From Chaetoderma sp. LZ-2023a (Eukaryota > Mollusca > Caudofoveata > Chaetodermatida > Chaetodermatidae), in NCBI GenBank assembly GCA_034401795.1, contig CM067371.1, forward strand, positions 84,476,783 to 84,540,782: DNA of 64,000 nt, read 5' to 3'. This document shows, in pieces, positions 1-14,467 of this stretch. Under the pieces are notes generated by a model. That model saw nothing but the letters and a program-made list of their open reading frames with translations. It was not told the origin of the DNA and ran no database searches. The number at the start of each line of letters is the position of its first letter. Positions within the stretch are counted from its first letter, which is position 1. The position numbers and the translations under genes were made by a program.

Positions 1-3000
1 ACATTGAGATACACTATTTAAGCCTCTGGAAGTTTTGGTGCGAATATGCACATTTAATTCATACATAATGAAATCATCATATGCTAAGATTTATCTCTTT
101 TCATTACATTGAGATACACTATTTAAGCCTCTGGAAGTTTTGGTGCGAATATGCACCTTTAATTCATACATAATGAAATCATCATATGCTAAGCTTTATC
201 TCGCTTCATTACATTGAGATACACTATTTAAGCCTCTGGAAGTTTTGGTGTGAATATGCACATTTAATTCATACATAATGAAATCATCATATGCTAAGCT
301 TTATCTCGCTTCATTACATTGAGATACACTATTTAAGCCTCTGGAAGTTTTGGTGCGAATATGCACATTTAATTCATACATAATGAAATCATCATATGCT
401 AAGATTTATCTCGCTTCATTACATTGAGATACACTATTTAAGCCTCTGGAAGTTTTGGTGCGAATATGCACATTTAATTCATACATAATGAAATCATCAT
501 ATGCTAAGCTTTATCTCGCTTCATTACATTGAGATACACTATTTAAGCCTCTGGAAGTTTTGGTGCGAATATGCACATTTAATTCATACATAATGAAATC
601 ATCATATGCTAAGATTTATCTCGCTTCATTACATTGAGATACACTATTTAAGCCTCTGGAAGTTTTGGTGCGAATATGCACATTTAATTCATACATAATG
701 AAATCATCATATGCTAAGATTTATCTCGCTTCATTACATTGAGATACACTATTTAAGCCTCTGGAAGTTTTGGTGCGAATATGCACATTTAATTCATACA
801 TAATGAAATCATCATATGCTAAGATTTATCTCGCTTCATTACATTGAGATACACTATTTAAGCCTCTGGAAGTTTTGGTGCGAATATGCACATTTAATTC
901 ATACATAATGAAATCATCATATGCTAAGATTTATCTCGCTTCATTACATTGAGATACACTATTTAAGCCTCTGGAAGTTTTGGTGCGAATATGCACATTT
1001 AATTCATACATAATGAAATCATCATATGTTAAGATTTATCTCGCTTCATTACATTGAGATACACTATTGAAGCCTCTGGAAGTTTTGGTGCGAATATGCA
1101 CATTTAATTCATACATAATGAAATCATCATATGCTAAGATTTATCTCGCTTCATTACATTGAGATACACTATTTAAGCCTCTGGAAGTTTTGGTGCGAAT
1201 ATGCACATTTAATTCATACATAATGAAATCATCATATGCTAAGATTTATCTCGCTTCATTACATTGAGATACACTATTTAAGCCTCTGGAAGTTTTGGTG
1301 CGAATATGCACATTTAATTCATACATAATGAAATCATCATATGCTAAGATTTATCTCGCTTCATTACATTGAGATACACTATTTAAGCCTCTGGAAGTTT
1401 TGGTGCGAATATGCACATTTAATTCATACATAATGAAATCATCATATGTTAAGATTTATCTCGCTTCATTACATTGAGATACACTATTGAAGCCTCTGGA
1501 AGTTTTGGTGCGAATATGCACATTTAATTCATACATAATGAAATCATCATATGCTAAGATTTATCTCGCTTCATTACATTGAGATACACTATTTAAGCCT
1601 CTGGAAGTTTTGGTGCGAATATGCACATTTAATTCATACATAATGAAATCATCATATGCTAAGATTTATCTCGCTTCATTACATTGAGATACACTATTTA
1701 AGCCTCTGGAAGTTTTGGTGCGAATATGCACCTTTAATTCATACATAATGAAATCATCATATGCTAAGATTTATCTCGCTTCATTACATTGAGATACACT
1801 ATTTAAGCCTCTGGAAGTTTTGGTGCGAATATGCACATTTAATTCATACATAATGAAATCATCATATGCTAAGATTTATCTCGCTTCATTACATTGAGAT
1901 ACACTATTTAAGCCTCTGGAAGTTTTGGTGCGAATATGCACCTTTAATTCATACATAATGAAATCATCATATGCTAAGATTTATCTCGCTTCATTACATT
2001 GAGATACACTATTTAAGCCTCTGGAAGTTTTGGTGCGAATATGCACCTTTAATTCATACATAATGAAATCATCATATGCTAAGATTTATCTCGCTTCATT
2101 ACATTGAGATACACTATTTAAGCCTCTGGAAGTTTTGGTGCGAATATGCACATTTAATTCATACATAATGAAATCATCATATGCTAAGATTTATCTCGCT
2201 TCATTACATTGAGATACACTATTTAAGCCTCTGGAAGTTTTGGTGCGAATATGCACCTTTAATTCATACATAATGAAATCATCATATGCTAAGCTTTATC
2301 TCGCTTCATTACATTGAGATACACTATTTAAGCCTCTGGAAGTTTTGGTGCGAATATGCACATTTAATTCATACATAATGAAATCATCATATGCTAAGAT
2401 TTATCTCGCTTCATTACATTGAGATACACTATTTAAGCCTCTGGAAGTTTTGGTGCGAATATGCACATTTAATTCATACATAATGAAATCATCATATGCT
2501 AAGATTTATCTCGCTTCATTACATTGAGATACACTATTTAAGCCTCTGGAAGTTTTGGTGCGAATATGCACATTTAATTCATACATAATGAAATCATCAT
2601 ATGCTAAGCTTTATCTCGCTTCATTACATTGAGATACACTATTTAAGCCTCTGGAAGTTTTGGTGCGAATATGCACATTTAATTCATACATAATGAAATC
2701 ATCATATGCTAAGATTTATCTCGCTTCATTACATTGAGATACACTATTTAAGCCTCTGGAAGTTTTGGTGCGAATATGCACATTTAATTCATACATAATG
2801 AAATCATCATATGCTAAGATTTATCTCGCTTCATTACATTGAGATACACTATTTAAGCCTCTGGAAGTTTTGGTGCGAATATGCACATTTAATTCATACA
2901 TAATGAAATCATCATATGCTAAGATTTATCTCGCTTCATTACATTGAGATACACTATTTAAGCCTCTGGAAGTTTTGGTGCGAATATGCACCTTTAATTC

Positions 3001-6000
3001 ATACATAATGAAATCATCATATGCTAAGATTTATCTCGCTTCATTACATTGAGATACACTATTTAAGCCTCTGGAAGTTTTGGTGCGAATATGCACATTT
3101 AATTCATACATAATGAAATCATCATATGCTAAGCTTTATCTCGCTTCATTACATTGAGATACACTATTTAAGCCTCTGGAAGTTTTGGTGCGAATATGCA
3201 ACTTTAATTCATACATAATGAAATCATCATATGCTAAGATTTATCTCGCTTCATTACATTGAGATACACTATTTAAGCCTCTGGAAGTTTTGGTGCGAAT
3301 ATGCACATTTAATTCATACATAATGAAATCATCATATGCTAAGCTTTATCTCGCTTCATTACATTGAGATACACTATTTAAGCCTCTGGAAGTTTTGGTG
3401 CGAATATGCACATTTAATTCATACATAATGAAATCATCATATGCTAAGATTTATCTCGCTTCATTACATTGAGATACACTATTTAAGCCTCTGGAAGTTT
3501 TGGTGCGAATATGCACATTTAATTCATACATAATGAAATCATCATATGCTAAGATTTATCTCGCTTCATTACATTGAGATACACTATTTAAGCCTCTGGA
3601 AGTTTTGGTGCGAATATGCACATTTAATTCATACATAATGAAATCATCATATGCTAAGCTTTATCTCGCTTCATTACATTGAGATACACTATTTAAGTCT
3701 CTGGAAGTTTTGGTGCGAATATGCACATTTAATTCATACATAATGAAATCATCATATGCTAAGATTTATCTCGCTTCATTACATTGAGATACACTATTTA
3801 AGCCTCTGGAAGTTTTGGTGCGAATATGCACATTTAATTCATACATAATGAAATCATCATATGCTAAGCTTTATCTCGCTTCATTACATTGAGATACACT
3901 ATTTAAGCCTCTGGAAGTTTTGGTGCGAATATGCACATTTAATTCATACATAATGAAATCATCATATGCTAAGATTTATCTCGCTTCATTACATTGAGAT
4001 ACACTATTTAAGCCTCTGGAAGTTTTGGTGCGAATATGCACCTTTAATTCATACATAATGAAATCATCATATGCTAAGATTTATCTCGCTTCATTACATT
4101 GAGATACACTATTTAAGCCTCTGGAAGTTTTGGTGCGAATATGCACATTTAATTCATACATAATGAAATCATCATATGCTAAGATTTATCTCTTTTCATT
4201 ACATTGAGATACACTATTTAAGCCTCTGGAAGTTTTGGTGTGAATATGCACATTTAAATCATACATAATGAAATCATCATATGCTAAGCTTTATCTCGCT
4301 TCATTACATTGAGATACACTATTTAAGCCTCTGGAAGTTTTGGTGCGAATATGCACATTTAATTCATACATAATGAAATCATCATATGCTAAGCTTTATC
4401 TCGCTTCATTACATTGAGATACACTATTTAAGCCTCTGGGAGTTTTGGTGCGAATATGCACATTTAATTCATACATAATGAAATCATCATATGCTAAGCT
4501 TTATCTCGCTTCATTACATTGAGATACACTATTTAAGCCTCTGGAAGTTTTGGTGCGAATATGCACATTTAATTCATACATAATGAAATCATCATATGCT
4601 AAGATTTATCTCGCTTCATTACATTGAGATACACTATTTAAGCCTCTGGAAGTTTTGGTGCGAATATGCACATTTAATTCATACATAATGAAATCATCAT
4701 ATGCTAAGATTTATCTCGCTTCATTACATTGAGATACACTATTTAAGCCTCTGGAAGTTTTGGTGCGAATATGCACATTTAATTCATACATAATGAAATC
4801 ATCATATGCTAAGATTTATCTCTTTTCATTACATTGAGATACACTATTTAAGCCTCTGGAAGTTTTGGTGTGAATATGCACATTTAAATCATACATAATG
4901 AAATCATCATATGCTAAGCTTTATCTCGCTTCATTACATTGAGATACACTATTTAAGCCTCTGGAAGTTTTGGTGCGAATATGCACATTTAATTCATACA
5001 TAATGAAATCATCATATGCTAAGCTTTATCTCGCTTCATTACATTGAGATACACTATTTAAGCCTCTGGAAGTTTTGGTGCGAATATGCACATTTAATTC
5101 ATACATAATGAAATCATCATATGCTAAGCTTTATCTCGCTTCATTACATTGAGATACACTATTTAAGCCTCTGGAAATTTTGGTGCGAATATGCACATTT
5201 AATTCATACATAATGAAATCATCATATGCTAAGATTTATCTCGCTTCATTACATTGAGATACACTATTTAAGCCTCTGGAAGTTTTGGTGCGAATATGCA
5301 CATTTAATTCATACATAATGAAATCATCATATGCTAAGATTTATCTCGCTTCATTACATTGAGATACACTATTTAAGCCTCTGGAAGTTTTGGTGCGAAT
5401 ATGCACATTTAATTCATACATAATGAAATCATCATATGCTAAGCTTTATCTAGCTTCATTACATTGAGATACACTATTTAAGTCTCTGGAAGTTTTGGTG
5501 CGAATATGCACATTTAATTCATACATAATGAAATCATCATATGCTAAGATTTATCTCGCTTCATTACATTGAGATACACTATTTAAGCCTCTGGAAGTTT
5601 TGGTGCGAATATGCACATTTAATTCATACATAATGAAATCATCATATGCTAAGCTTTATCTCGCTTCATTACATTGAGATACACTATTTAAGCCTCTGGA
5701 AGTTTTGGTGCGAATATGCACATTTAATTCATACATAATGAAATCATCATATGCTAAGATTTATCTCGCTTCATTACATTGAGATACACTATTTAAGCCT
5801 CTGGAAGTTTTGGTGCGAATATGCACCTTTAATTCATACATAATGAAATCATCATATGCTAAGATTTATCTCGCTTCATTACATTGAGATACACTATTTA
5901 AGCCTCTGGAAGTTTTGGTGCGAATATGCACATTTAATTCATACATAATGAAATCATCATATGCTAAGATTTATCTCGCTTCATTACATTGAGATACACT

Positions 6001-9000
6001 ATTTAAGCCTCTGGAAGTTTTGGTGTGAATATGCACATTTAAATCATACATAATGAAATCATCATATGCTAAGCTTTATCTCGCTTCATTACATTGAGAT
6101 ACACTATTTAAGCCTCTGGAAGTTTTGGTGCGAATATGCACATTTAATTCATACATAATGAAATCATCATATGCTAAGCTTTATCTCGCTTCATTACATT
6201 GAGATACACTATTTAAGCCTCTGGAAGTTTTGGTGCGAATATGCACCTTTAATTCATACATAATGAAATCATCATATGCTAAGATTTATCTCGCTTCATT
6301 ACATTGAGATACACTATTTAAGCCTCTGGAAGTTTTGGTGCGAATATGCACATTTAATTCATACATAATGAAATCATCATATGCTAAGATTTATCTCGCT
6401 TCATTACATTGAGATACACTATTTAAGCCTCTGGAAGTTTTGGTGTGAATATGCACATTTAATTCATACATAATGAAATCATCATATGCTAAGCTTTATC
6501 TCACTTCATTACATTGAGATACACTATTTAAGCCTCTGGAAGTTTTGGTGCGAATATGCACCTTTAATTCATACATAATGAAATCATCATATGCTAAGAT
6601 TTATCTCGCTTCATTACATTGAGATACACTATTTAAGCCTCTGGAAGTTTTGGTGCGAATATGCACATTTAATTCATACATAATGAAATCATCATATGCT
6701 AAGATTTATCTCGCTTCATTACATTGAGATACACTATTTAAGCCTCTGGAAGTTTTGGTGTGAATATGCACATTTAATTCATACATAATGAAATCATCAT
6801 ATGCTAAGATTTATCTCGCTTCATTACATTGAGATACACTATTTAAGCCTCTGGAAGATTTGGTGCGAATATGCACCTTTAATTCATACATAATGAAATC
6901 ATCATATGCTAAGCTTTATCTCGCTTCATTACATTGAGATACACTATTTAAGCCTCTGGAAGTTTTGGTGTGAATATGCACATTTAATTCATACATAATG
7001 AAATCATCATATGCTAAGATTTATCTCGCTTCATTACATTGAGATACACTATTTAAGCCTCTGGAAGTTTTGGTGCGAATATGCACATTTAATTCATACA
7101 TAATGAAATCATCATATGCTAAGCTTTATCTCGCTTCATTACATTGAGATACACTATTTAAGCCTCTGGAAGTTTTGGTGCGAATATGCACATTTAATTC
7201 ATACATAATGAAATCATCATATGCTAAGATTTATCTCGCTTCATTACATTGAGATACACTATTTAAGCCTCTGGAAGTTTTGGTGCGAATATGCACATTT
7301 AATTCATACATAATGAAATCATCATATGCTAAGATTTATCTCGCTTCATTACATTGAGATACACTATTTAAGCCTCTGGAAGTTTTGGTGCGAATATGCA
7401 CATTTAATTCATACATAATGAAATCATCATATGCTAAGATTTATCTCGCTTCATTACATTGAGATACACTATTTAAGCCTCTGGAAGTTTTGGTGCGAAT
7501 ATGCACATTTAATTCATACATAATGAAATCATCATATGCTAAGATTTATCTCGCTTCATTACATTGAGATACACTATTTAAGCCTCTGGAAGTTTTGGTG
7601 CGAATATGCACATTTAATTCATACATAATGAAATCATCATATGTTAAGATTTATCTCGCTTCATTACATTGAGATACACTATTGAAGCCTCTGGAAGTTT
7701 TGGTGCGAATATGCACATTTAATTCATACATAATGAAATCATCATATGCTAAGATTTATCTCGTTTCATTACATTGAGATACACTATTTAAGCCTCTGGA
7801 AGTTTTGGTGCGAATATGCACATTTAATTCATACATAATGAAATCATCATATGCTAAGATTTATCTCGCTTCATTACATTGAGATACACTATTTAAGCCT
7901 CTGGAAGTTTTGGTGCGAATATGCACATTTAATTCATACATAATGAAATCATCATATGCTAAGATTTATCTCGCTTCATTACATTGAGATACACTATTTA
8001 AGCCTCTGGAAGTTTTGGTGCGAATATGCACATTTAATTCATACATTATGAAATCATCATATGTTAAGATTTATCTCGCTTCATTACATTGAGATACACT
8101 ATTGAAGCCTCTGGAAGTTTTGGTGCGAATATGCACATTTAATTCATACATAATGAAATCATCATATGCTAAGATTTATCTCGCTTCATTACATTGAGAT
8201 ACACTATTTAAGCCTCTGGAAGTTTTGGTGCGAATATGCACATTTAATTCATACATAATGAAATCATCATATGCTAAGATTTATCTCGCTTCATTACATT
8301 GAGATACACTATTTAAGCCTCTGGAAGTTTTGGTGCGAATATGCACATTTAATTCATACATAATGAAATCATCATATGCTAAGATTTATCTCGCTTCATT
8401 ACATTGAGATACACTATTTAAGCCTCTGGAAGTTTTGGTGCGAATATGCACATTTAATTCATACATAATGAAATCATCATATGCTAAGATTTATCTCGCT
8501 TCATTACATTGAGATACACTATTTAAGCCTCTGGAAGTTTTGGTGCGAATATGCACATTTAATTCATACATAATGAAATCATCATATGCTAAGATTTATC
8601 TCGCTTCATTACATTGAGATACACTATTTAAGCCTCTGGAAGTTTTGGTGCGAATATGCACATTTAATTCATACATAATGAAATCATCATATGTTAAGAT
8701 TTATCTCGCTTCATTACATTGAGATACACTATTGAAGCCTCTGGAAGTTTTGGTGCGAATATGCACATTTAATTCATACATAATGAAATCATCATATGCT
8801 AAGATTTATCTCGTTTCATTACATTGAGATACACTATTTAAGCCTCTGGAAGTTTTGGTGCGAATATGCACATTTAATTCATACATAATGAAATCATCAT
8901 ATGCTAAGATTTATCTCGCTTCATTACATTGAGATACACTATTTAAGCCTCTGGAAGTTTTGGTGCGAATATGCACATTTAATTCATACATAATGAAATC

Positions 9001-12000
9001 ATCATATGCTAAGATTTATCTCGCTTCATTACATTGAGATACACTATTTAAGCCTCTGGAAGTTTTGGTGCGAATATGCACATTTAATTCATACATAATG
9101 AAATCATCATATGTTAAGATTTATCTCGCTTCATTACATTGAGATACACTATTGAAGCCTCTGGAAGTTTTGGTGCGAATATGCACATTTAATTCATACA
9201 TAATGAAATCATCATATGCTAAGATTTATCTCGCTTCATTACATTGAGATACACTATTTAAGCCTCTGGAAGTTTTGGTGCGAATATGCACATTTAATTC
9301 ATACATAATGAAATCATCATATGCTAAGATTTATCTCGCTTCATTACATTGAGATACACTATGTAAGCCTCTGGAAGTTTTGGTGCGAATATGCACATTT
9401 AATTCATACATAATGAAATCATCATATGCTAAGATTTATTTCGTTTCATTACATTGAGATACACTATTTAAGCCTCTGGAAGTTTTGGTGCGAATATGCA
9501 CCTTTAATTCATACATAATGAAATCATCATATGCTAAGATTTATCTCGCTTCATTACATTGAGATACACTATTTAAGCCTCTGGAAGTTTTGGTGCGAAT
9601 ATGCACATTTAATTCATACATAATGAAATCATCATATGTTAAGATTTATCTCGCTTCATTACATTGAGATACACTATTTAAGTCTCTGGAAGTTTTGGTG
9701 CGAATATGCACATTTAATTCATACATAATGAAATCATCATATGCTAAGATTTATCTCGCTTCATTACATTGAGATACACTATTTAAGTCTCTGGTAGTTT
9801 TGGTGCGAATATGCATCTTTAATTCATACATAATGAAATCATCATATGTTAAGATTTATCTCGCTTCATTACATTGAGATACACTATTTAAGCCTCTGGA
9901 AGTTTTGGTGCGAATATGCACATTTAATTCATACATAATGAAATCATCATATGTTAAGATTTATCTCGCTTCATTACATTGAGATACACTATTTAATCCT
10001 CTGGAAGTTTTGGTGCGAATATGCACATTTAATTCATACATAATGAAATCATCATATGCTAAGATTTATCTCGCTTCATTACATTGAGATACACTATTTA
10101 ATCCTCTGGAAGTTTTGGTGCGAATATGCACATTTAATTCATACATAATGAAATCATCATATGCTAAGATTTATCTCGCTTCATTACATTGAGATACACT
10201 ATTTAAGCCTCTGGAAGTTTTGGTGCGAATATGCACATTTAATTCATACATAATGAAATCATCATATGTTAAGATTTATCTCGCTTCATTACATTGAGAT
10301 ACACTATTGAAGCCTCTGGAAGTTTTGGTGCGAATATGCACATTTAATTCATACATAATGAAATCATCATATGCTAAGATTTATCTCGTTTCATTACATT
10401 GAGATACACTATTTAAGCCTCTGGAAGTTTTGGTGCGAATATGCACATTTAATTCATACATAATGAAATCATCATATGCTAAGATTTATCTCGCTTCATT
10501 ACATTGAGATACACTATTTAAGCCTCTGGAAGTTTTGGTGCGAATATGCACATTTAATTCATACATAATGAAATCATCATATGCTAAGATTTATCTCGCT
10601 TCATTACATTGAGATACACTATTTAAGCCTCTGGAAGTTTTGGTGCGAATATGCACATTTAATTCATACATTATGAAATCATCATATGTTAAGATTTATC
10701 TCGCTTCATTACATTGAGATACACTATTGAAGCCTCTGGAAGTTTTGGTGCGAATATGCACATTTAATTCATACATAATGAAATCATCATATGCTAAGAT
10801 TTATCTCGCTTCATTACATTGAGATACACTATTTAAGCCTCTGGAAGTTTTGGTGCGAATATGCACATTTAATTCATACATAATGAAATCATCATATGCT
10901 AAGATTTATCTCGCTTCATTACATTGAGATACACTATTTAAGCCTCTGGAAGTTTTGGTGCGAATATGCACATTTAATTCATACATAATGAAATCATCAT
11001 ATGCTAAGATTTATCTCGCTTCATTACATTGAGATACACTATTTAAGCCTCTGGAAGTTTTGGTGCGAATATGCACATTTAATTCATACATAATGAAATC
11101 ATCATATGCTAAGATTTATCTCGCTTCATTACATTGAGATACACTATTTAAGCCTCTGGAAGTTTTGGTGCGAATATGCACATTTAATTCATACATAATG
11201 AAATCATCATATGCTAAGATTTATCTCGCTTCATTACATTGAGATACACTATTTAAGCCTCTGGAAGTTTTGGTGCGAATATGCACATTTAATTCATACA
11301 TAATGAAATCATCATATGTTAAGATTTATCTCGCTTCATTACATTGAGATACACTATTGAAGCCTCTGGAAGTTTTGGTGCGAATATGCACATTTAATTC
11401 ATACATAATGAAATCATCATATGCTAAGATTTATCTCGTTTCATTACATTGAGATACACTATTTAAGCCTCTGGAAGTTTTGGTGCGAATATGCACATTT
11501 AATTCATACATAATGAAATCATCATATGCTAAGATTTATCTCGCTTCATTACATTGAGATACACTATTTAAGCCTCTGGAAGTTTTGGTGCGAATATGCA
11601 CATTTAATTCATACATAATGAAATCATCATATGCTAAGATTTATCTCGCTTCATTACATTGAGATACACTATTTAAGCCTCTGGAAGTTTTGGTGCGAAT
11701 ATGCACATTTAATTCATACATAATGAAATCATCATATGTTAAGATTTATCTCGCTTCATTACATTGAGATACACTATTGAAGCCTCTGGAAGTTTTGGTG
11801 CGAATATGCACATTTAATTCATACATAATGAAATCATCATATGCTAAGATTTATCTCGCTTCATTACATTGAGATACACTATTTAAGCCTCTGGAAGTTT
11901 TGGTGCGAATATGCACATTTAATTCATACATAATGAAATCATCATATGCTAAGATTTATCTCGCTTCATTACATTGAGATACACTATGTAAGCCTCTGGA

Positions 12001-12810
12001 AGTTTTGGTGCGAATATGCACATTTAATTCATACATAATGAAATCATCATATGCTAAGATTTATTTCGTTTCATTACATTGAGATACACTATTTAAGCCT
12101 CTGGAAGTTTTGGTGCGAATATGCACCTTTAATTCATACATAATGAAATCATCATATGCTAAGATTTATCTCGCTTCATTACATTGAGATACACTATTTA
12201 AGCCTCTGGAAGTTTTGGTGCGAATATGCACATTTAATTCATACATAATGAAATCATCATATGTTAAGATTTATCTCGCTTCATTACATTGAGATACACT
12301 ATTTAAGTCTCTGGAAGTTTTGGTGCGAATATGCACATTTAATTCATACATAATGAAATCATCATATGCTAAGATTTATCTCGCTTCATTACATTGAGAT
12401 ACACTATTTAAGTCTCTGGTAGTTTTGGTGCGAATATGCATCTTTAATTCATACATAATGAAATCATCATATGTTAAGATTTATCTCGCTTCATTACATT
12501 GAGATACACTATTTAAGCCTCTGGAAGTTTTGGTGCGAATATGCACATTTAATTCATACATAATGAAATCATCATATGTTAAGATTTATCTCGCTTCATT
12601 ACATTGAGATACACTATTTAATCCTCTGGAAGTTTTGGTGCGAATATGCACATTTAATTCATACATAATGAAATCATCATATGCTAAGATTTATCTCGCT
12701 TCATTACATTGAGATACACTATTTAATCCTCTGGAAGTTTTGGTGCGAATATGCACATTTAATTCATACATAATGAAATCATCATATGCTAAGATTTATC
12801 TCGCTTCATT
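1..12810. repeat. 105-bp satellite array, 122 monomers
   Basis: Every 105 bases the same AT-rich monomer begins again with ACATTGAGATACAC. The register is never lost: monomers start at 1, 106, 211 and so on to 12706, which gives exactly 122 complete monomers without a single insertion or deletion. The array begins outside the window. Variation is limited to a few recurrent single-base differences, such as A/C in the AAG(A/C)TTTATC segment, C/T in ATG(C/T)TAAG, T/G in ACTATT(T/G)AAG and A/C in GCAC(A/C)TTTAA. These recur in ordered patterns, so the array has higher-order structure. It contains no open reading frame. The first host exon to its right starts with a splice acceptor, so the array probably lies in an intron or upstream of the host gene. 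Confidence 0.98.
7561..12810. repeat. Higher-order repeat: 25-monomer (2,625 bp) unit in two copies
   Basis: All diagnostic variants I checked between about 7640 and 10185 recur exactly 2,625 bp to the right. Examples are the ATTGAAG variant (7681/10306, 8101/10726, 8731/11356, 9151/11776), the ATACATTATG variant (8041/10666), ACTATGTAAG (9361/11986), the TTTCGTTTC variant (near 9431/12056) and the CTCTGGTAG plus ATGCATC pair (near 9790/12415). The unit therefore holds 25 monomers. Within it, a 10-monomer (1,050 bp) sub-unit is also repeated (7681/8731, 7761/8811, 8101/9151). The left boundary of the first copy is uncertain and lies between about 7130 and 7640, because the monomers there carry no diagnostic variants. 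Confidence 0.9.
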
Positions 12811-12898
12811 ATATCTAGGCACACGATTTAAGCCCCTAAAATTACATCATCTTAGCAATTTTATTTTCAAGTATTCTGGTGGGAATATGCACCTTTAA
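12811..12898 (+). repeat. Diverged partial monomer at the satellite edge
   Basis: At 12811 the array stops, but the sequence stays recognisably related. It begins ATATCTAGGCACACGATTTAAG where a monomer would begin ACATTGAGATACACTATTTAAG, then carries roughly 25 extra bases, then rejoins the monomer at GGTG(G)GAATATGCACCTTTAA. The same longer version, including the bases before 12811, occurs inside a dispersed transposon at 56846-56984. This edge is therefore best read as a remnant of the element from which the array was amplified. Confidence 0.75.
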
Positions 12899-12932
12899 AC
12901 AGTCTTACTTCAGCTGTATGTTTATAAGAGAA

Positions 12933-13290
12933 TGGGCCTTTCCAGTTTTAGCTATGCCCCGCCCATCTCTAGCTAGGCTCCACCCACATCTCGATCATCT
13001 TGGGATCGATCGATCCCCAAACGCCCTGACAATTAATTTTCAGAAAGCTATACACGTTAGCCGTTAAATATTTTGAGACTAATTTGGCTTGGACTGTACG
13101 GCAGCAACAGCGCCCAGTCAAATTAGTTTCAAAATATTCAAAAGGATGTTTATTAAATTGTAAGGGCATACAATTCATGCAACGTGTCAGCCTATTAAGC
13201 GTTAAAGATTGACTATATCGAATCACTCATGACGTCTTGATTATGACGTCATCCTACACGCCACGTAGTTGATTATGACGTCATGTTATT
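12933..13290 (+). mobile_element. MITE, hairpin/CRE family, copy 1 (right end lost)
   Basis: It starts with TGGGCCTTTCCA and the family sequence TTTTAGCTATGCCCCGCCC, continues through a diverged left arm and an intact right arm of the internal hairpin (CAGCGCCCAGTCAAATTAG), and ends in a region with two TGACGTCA palindromes (ATTATGACGTCAT). The right terminal inverted repeat is not seen. Open frames on either strand here recur with the MITE copies and are not genes. Confidence 0.75.
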
Positions 13291-13393
13291 TGACAAACAC
13301 ATCATTTATATAATAAATAAATTATTATATTGTCTTTGTAATATCTTCTTCATCCATATCTGCATATTACTACATTACATTTCCTTACAACAG

Positions 13394-13576
13394 CCTCTGA
13401 AATCGGAGCGTCAAATGAGGGAAAGTGTGGTCAGGGCTATTTGTCAGGCGACTTGCTTGTTAAGGGAGGCATTGATAAAAGCAGTAGCGACCCAAATACA
13501 TCACCCCATTGGTTTTATCATGAACAGGCCGGCAATATAGCGATTCAGGCTGTTGTTGAATTCTTCATTGATGATC
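13394..13576 (+). CDS. VWA7-like gene, exon 'a' (N-terminal region)
   Basis: A pyrimidine-rich tract and CAG acceptor end at 13393, and a strong donor (GTAAGT) begins at 13577. The exon is 183 bp and phase 1 at both ends. It encodes 61 residues including GQGYLSG, GIDKSSSDPNTSPHWFYHEQ and VVEFFIDD. A segment like this, with a Ser-Pro-His and a following helix, precedes the VWA domain in VWA7-type proteins. When spliced to the next exon the split codon gives Leu and leads directly into the VWA domain. An open frame that runs through the acceptor from 13283 is not the coding frame. Confidence 0.75.
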
Positions 13577-13640
13577 GTAAGTATATCAAAGCCTGTCTTC
13601 ACAGAATCTGAATTTAAACTAATTCATTGTACTATTTAAG

Positions 13641-13672
13641 CTGCTGCTGCTGCTGATGATGATGATGTTGCA

Positions 13673-13733
<61 letters not shown>

Positions 13734-13859
13734 CTGCTGGTGCTGCTGCTGGTGCGGCTGCTGGTGCAGCTGCTGGTGCGGTGGCTGCTGCTGCTGCTCC
13801 TGCTGCGCTGCTGTTGCTGCTGCTTCTGCTTCTGTTGCTGCTGCTGTTGCTGCTGCTTC

Positions 13860-13898
<39 letters not shown>

Positions 13899-14016
13899 TG
13901 CTGCTTCTGCTTCTGCTGCTGCTGCTGTTGCTGCTGTTGCTGCTGCTTCTGCTGCTGCTACTGCTGCTGTCGCTGCTGCTTCTGCTTCTGCTGCTGCTGC
14001 TGCTGTTGTTGTTGTG
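13641..14016. repeat. CTG/TTG trinucleotide-rich tract
   Basis: About 375 bp of imperfect CTG repeats with TTG, TTC and GTG interruptions, 65 bp after an exon donor. Long open frames here are poly-Leu, poly-Cys or poly-Ala artefacts of the repeat. It lies in the intron between the first two recognised VWA exons. Confidence 0.95.
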
Positions 14017-14467
14017 TAATGCCCTATTCCTCCTTTACCAATGACCCGCTTTTAACAAAATTTGTGTAGACAAATCCTATAATCCTAGGCTTCAAAATTT
14101 CCAGTCAGATTTTGATTGGTCCATTTTGTCAGCGGCCATAAGCCTCCCTGGCTAGATTTCAACTAAATTTGAATTTTGATTGACGTTTTCGGTGACCATC
14201 TTGGATTTTCCAAAAATGTTTGGAAAATTGAAAATACTTAAATGATTGATCGATCTCAACCAAACATGCTCAAATGGCCATATTGCGGTAGACTTCCGAA
14301 CTTGTAATACATAAATTTGATTGATCAACTTTTCCAGCAGCCACCTTGGATTTTCCGAAAAAGAGATTCATAGATTGCAGGGATCGATGGATCCCAACAC
14401 AGGCAATGCATGGGTGGAGCTTAGCTAGAGATTGACCGGGCATAGCTAAACTGGCTTCATCCATTGT
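14017..14467. other. Degenerate repeat-derived intron sequence
   Basis: No gene is seen. The stretch has degenerate copies of a motif around CATCTTGGATTTTCC (near 14205 and 14345) that also appears at 17310, and a minus-strand fragment of the MITE left end at about 14370-14457 (GGGTGGAGCTTAGCTAG). It looks like layers of old transposon sequence. Confidence 0.6.

Noticed and set aside
1..12810. Could the regular array be a CRISPR array or a gene-coding minisatellite?
   Set aside because: The entire 105-bp unit is conserved with no variable spacers, there are no associated genes, and stops occur in all frames. It is satellite DNA.
12969..13226. Minus-strand frame of 85 codons and similar ones in other MITEs (35871, 44375, 60389)
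   Set aside because: They follow the MITE copies, so they belong to the repeat; no coding signature.
13656..14069. Long poly-Leu/Cys open frames
   Set aside because: They are produced by the CTG-rich tract and lack protein-like composition outside it.
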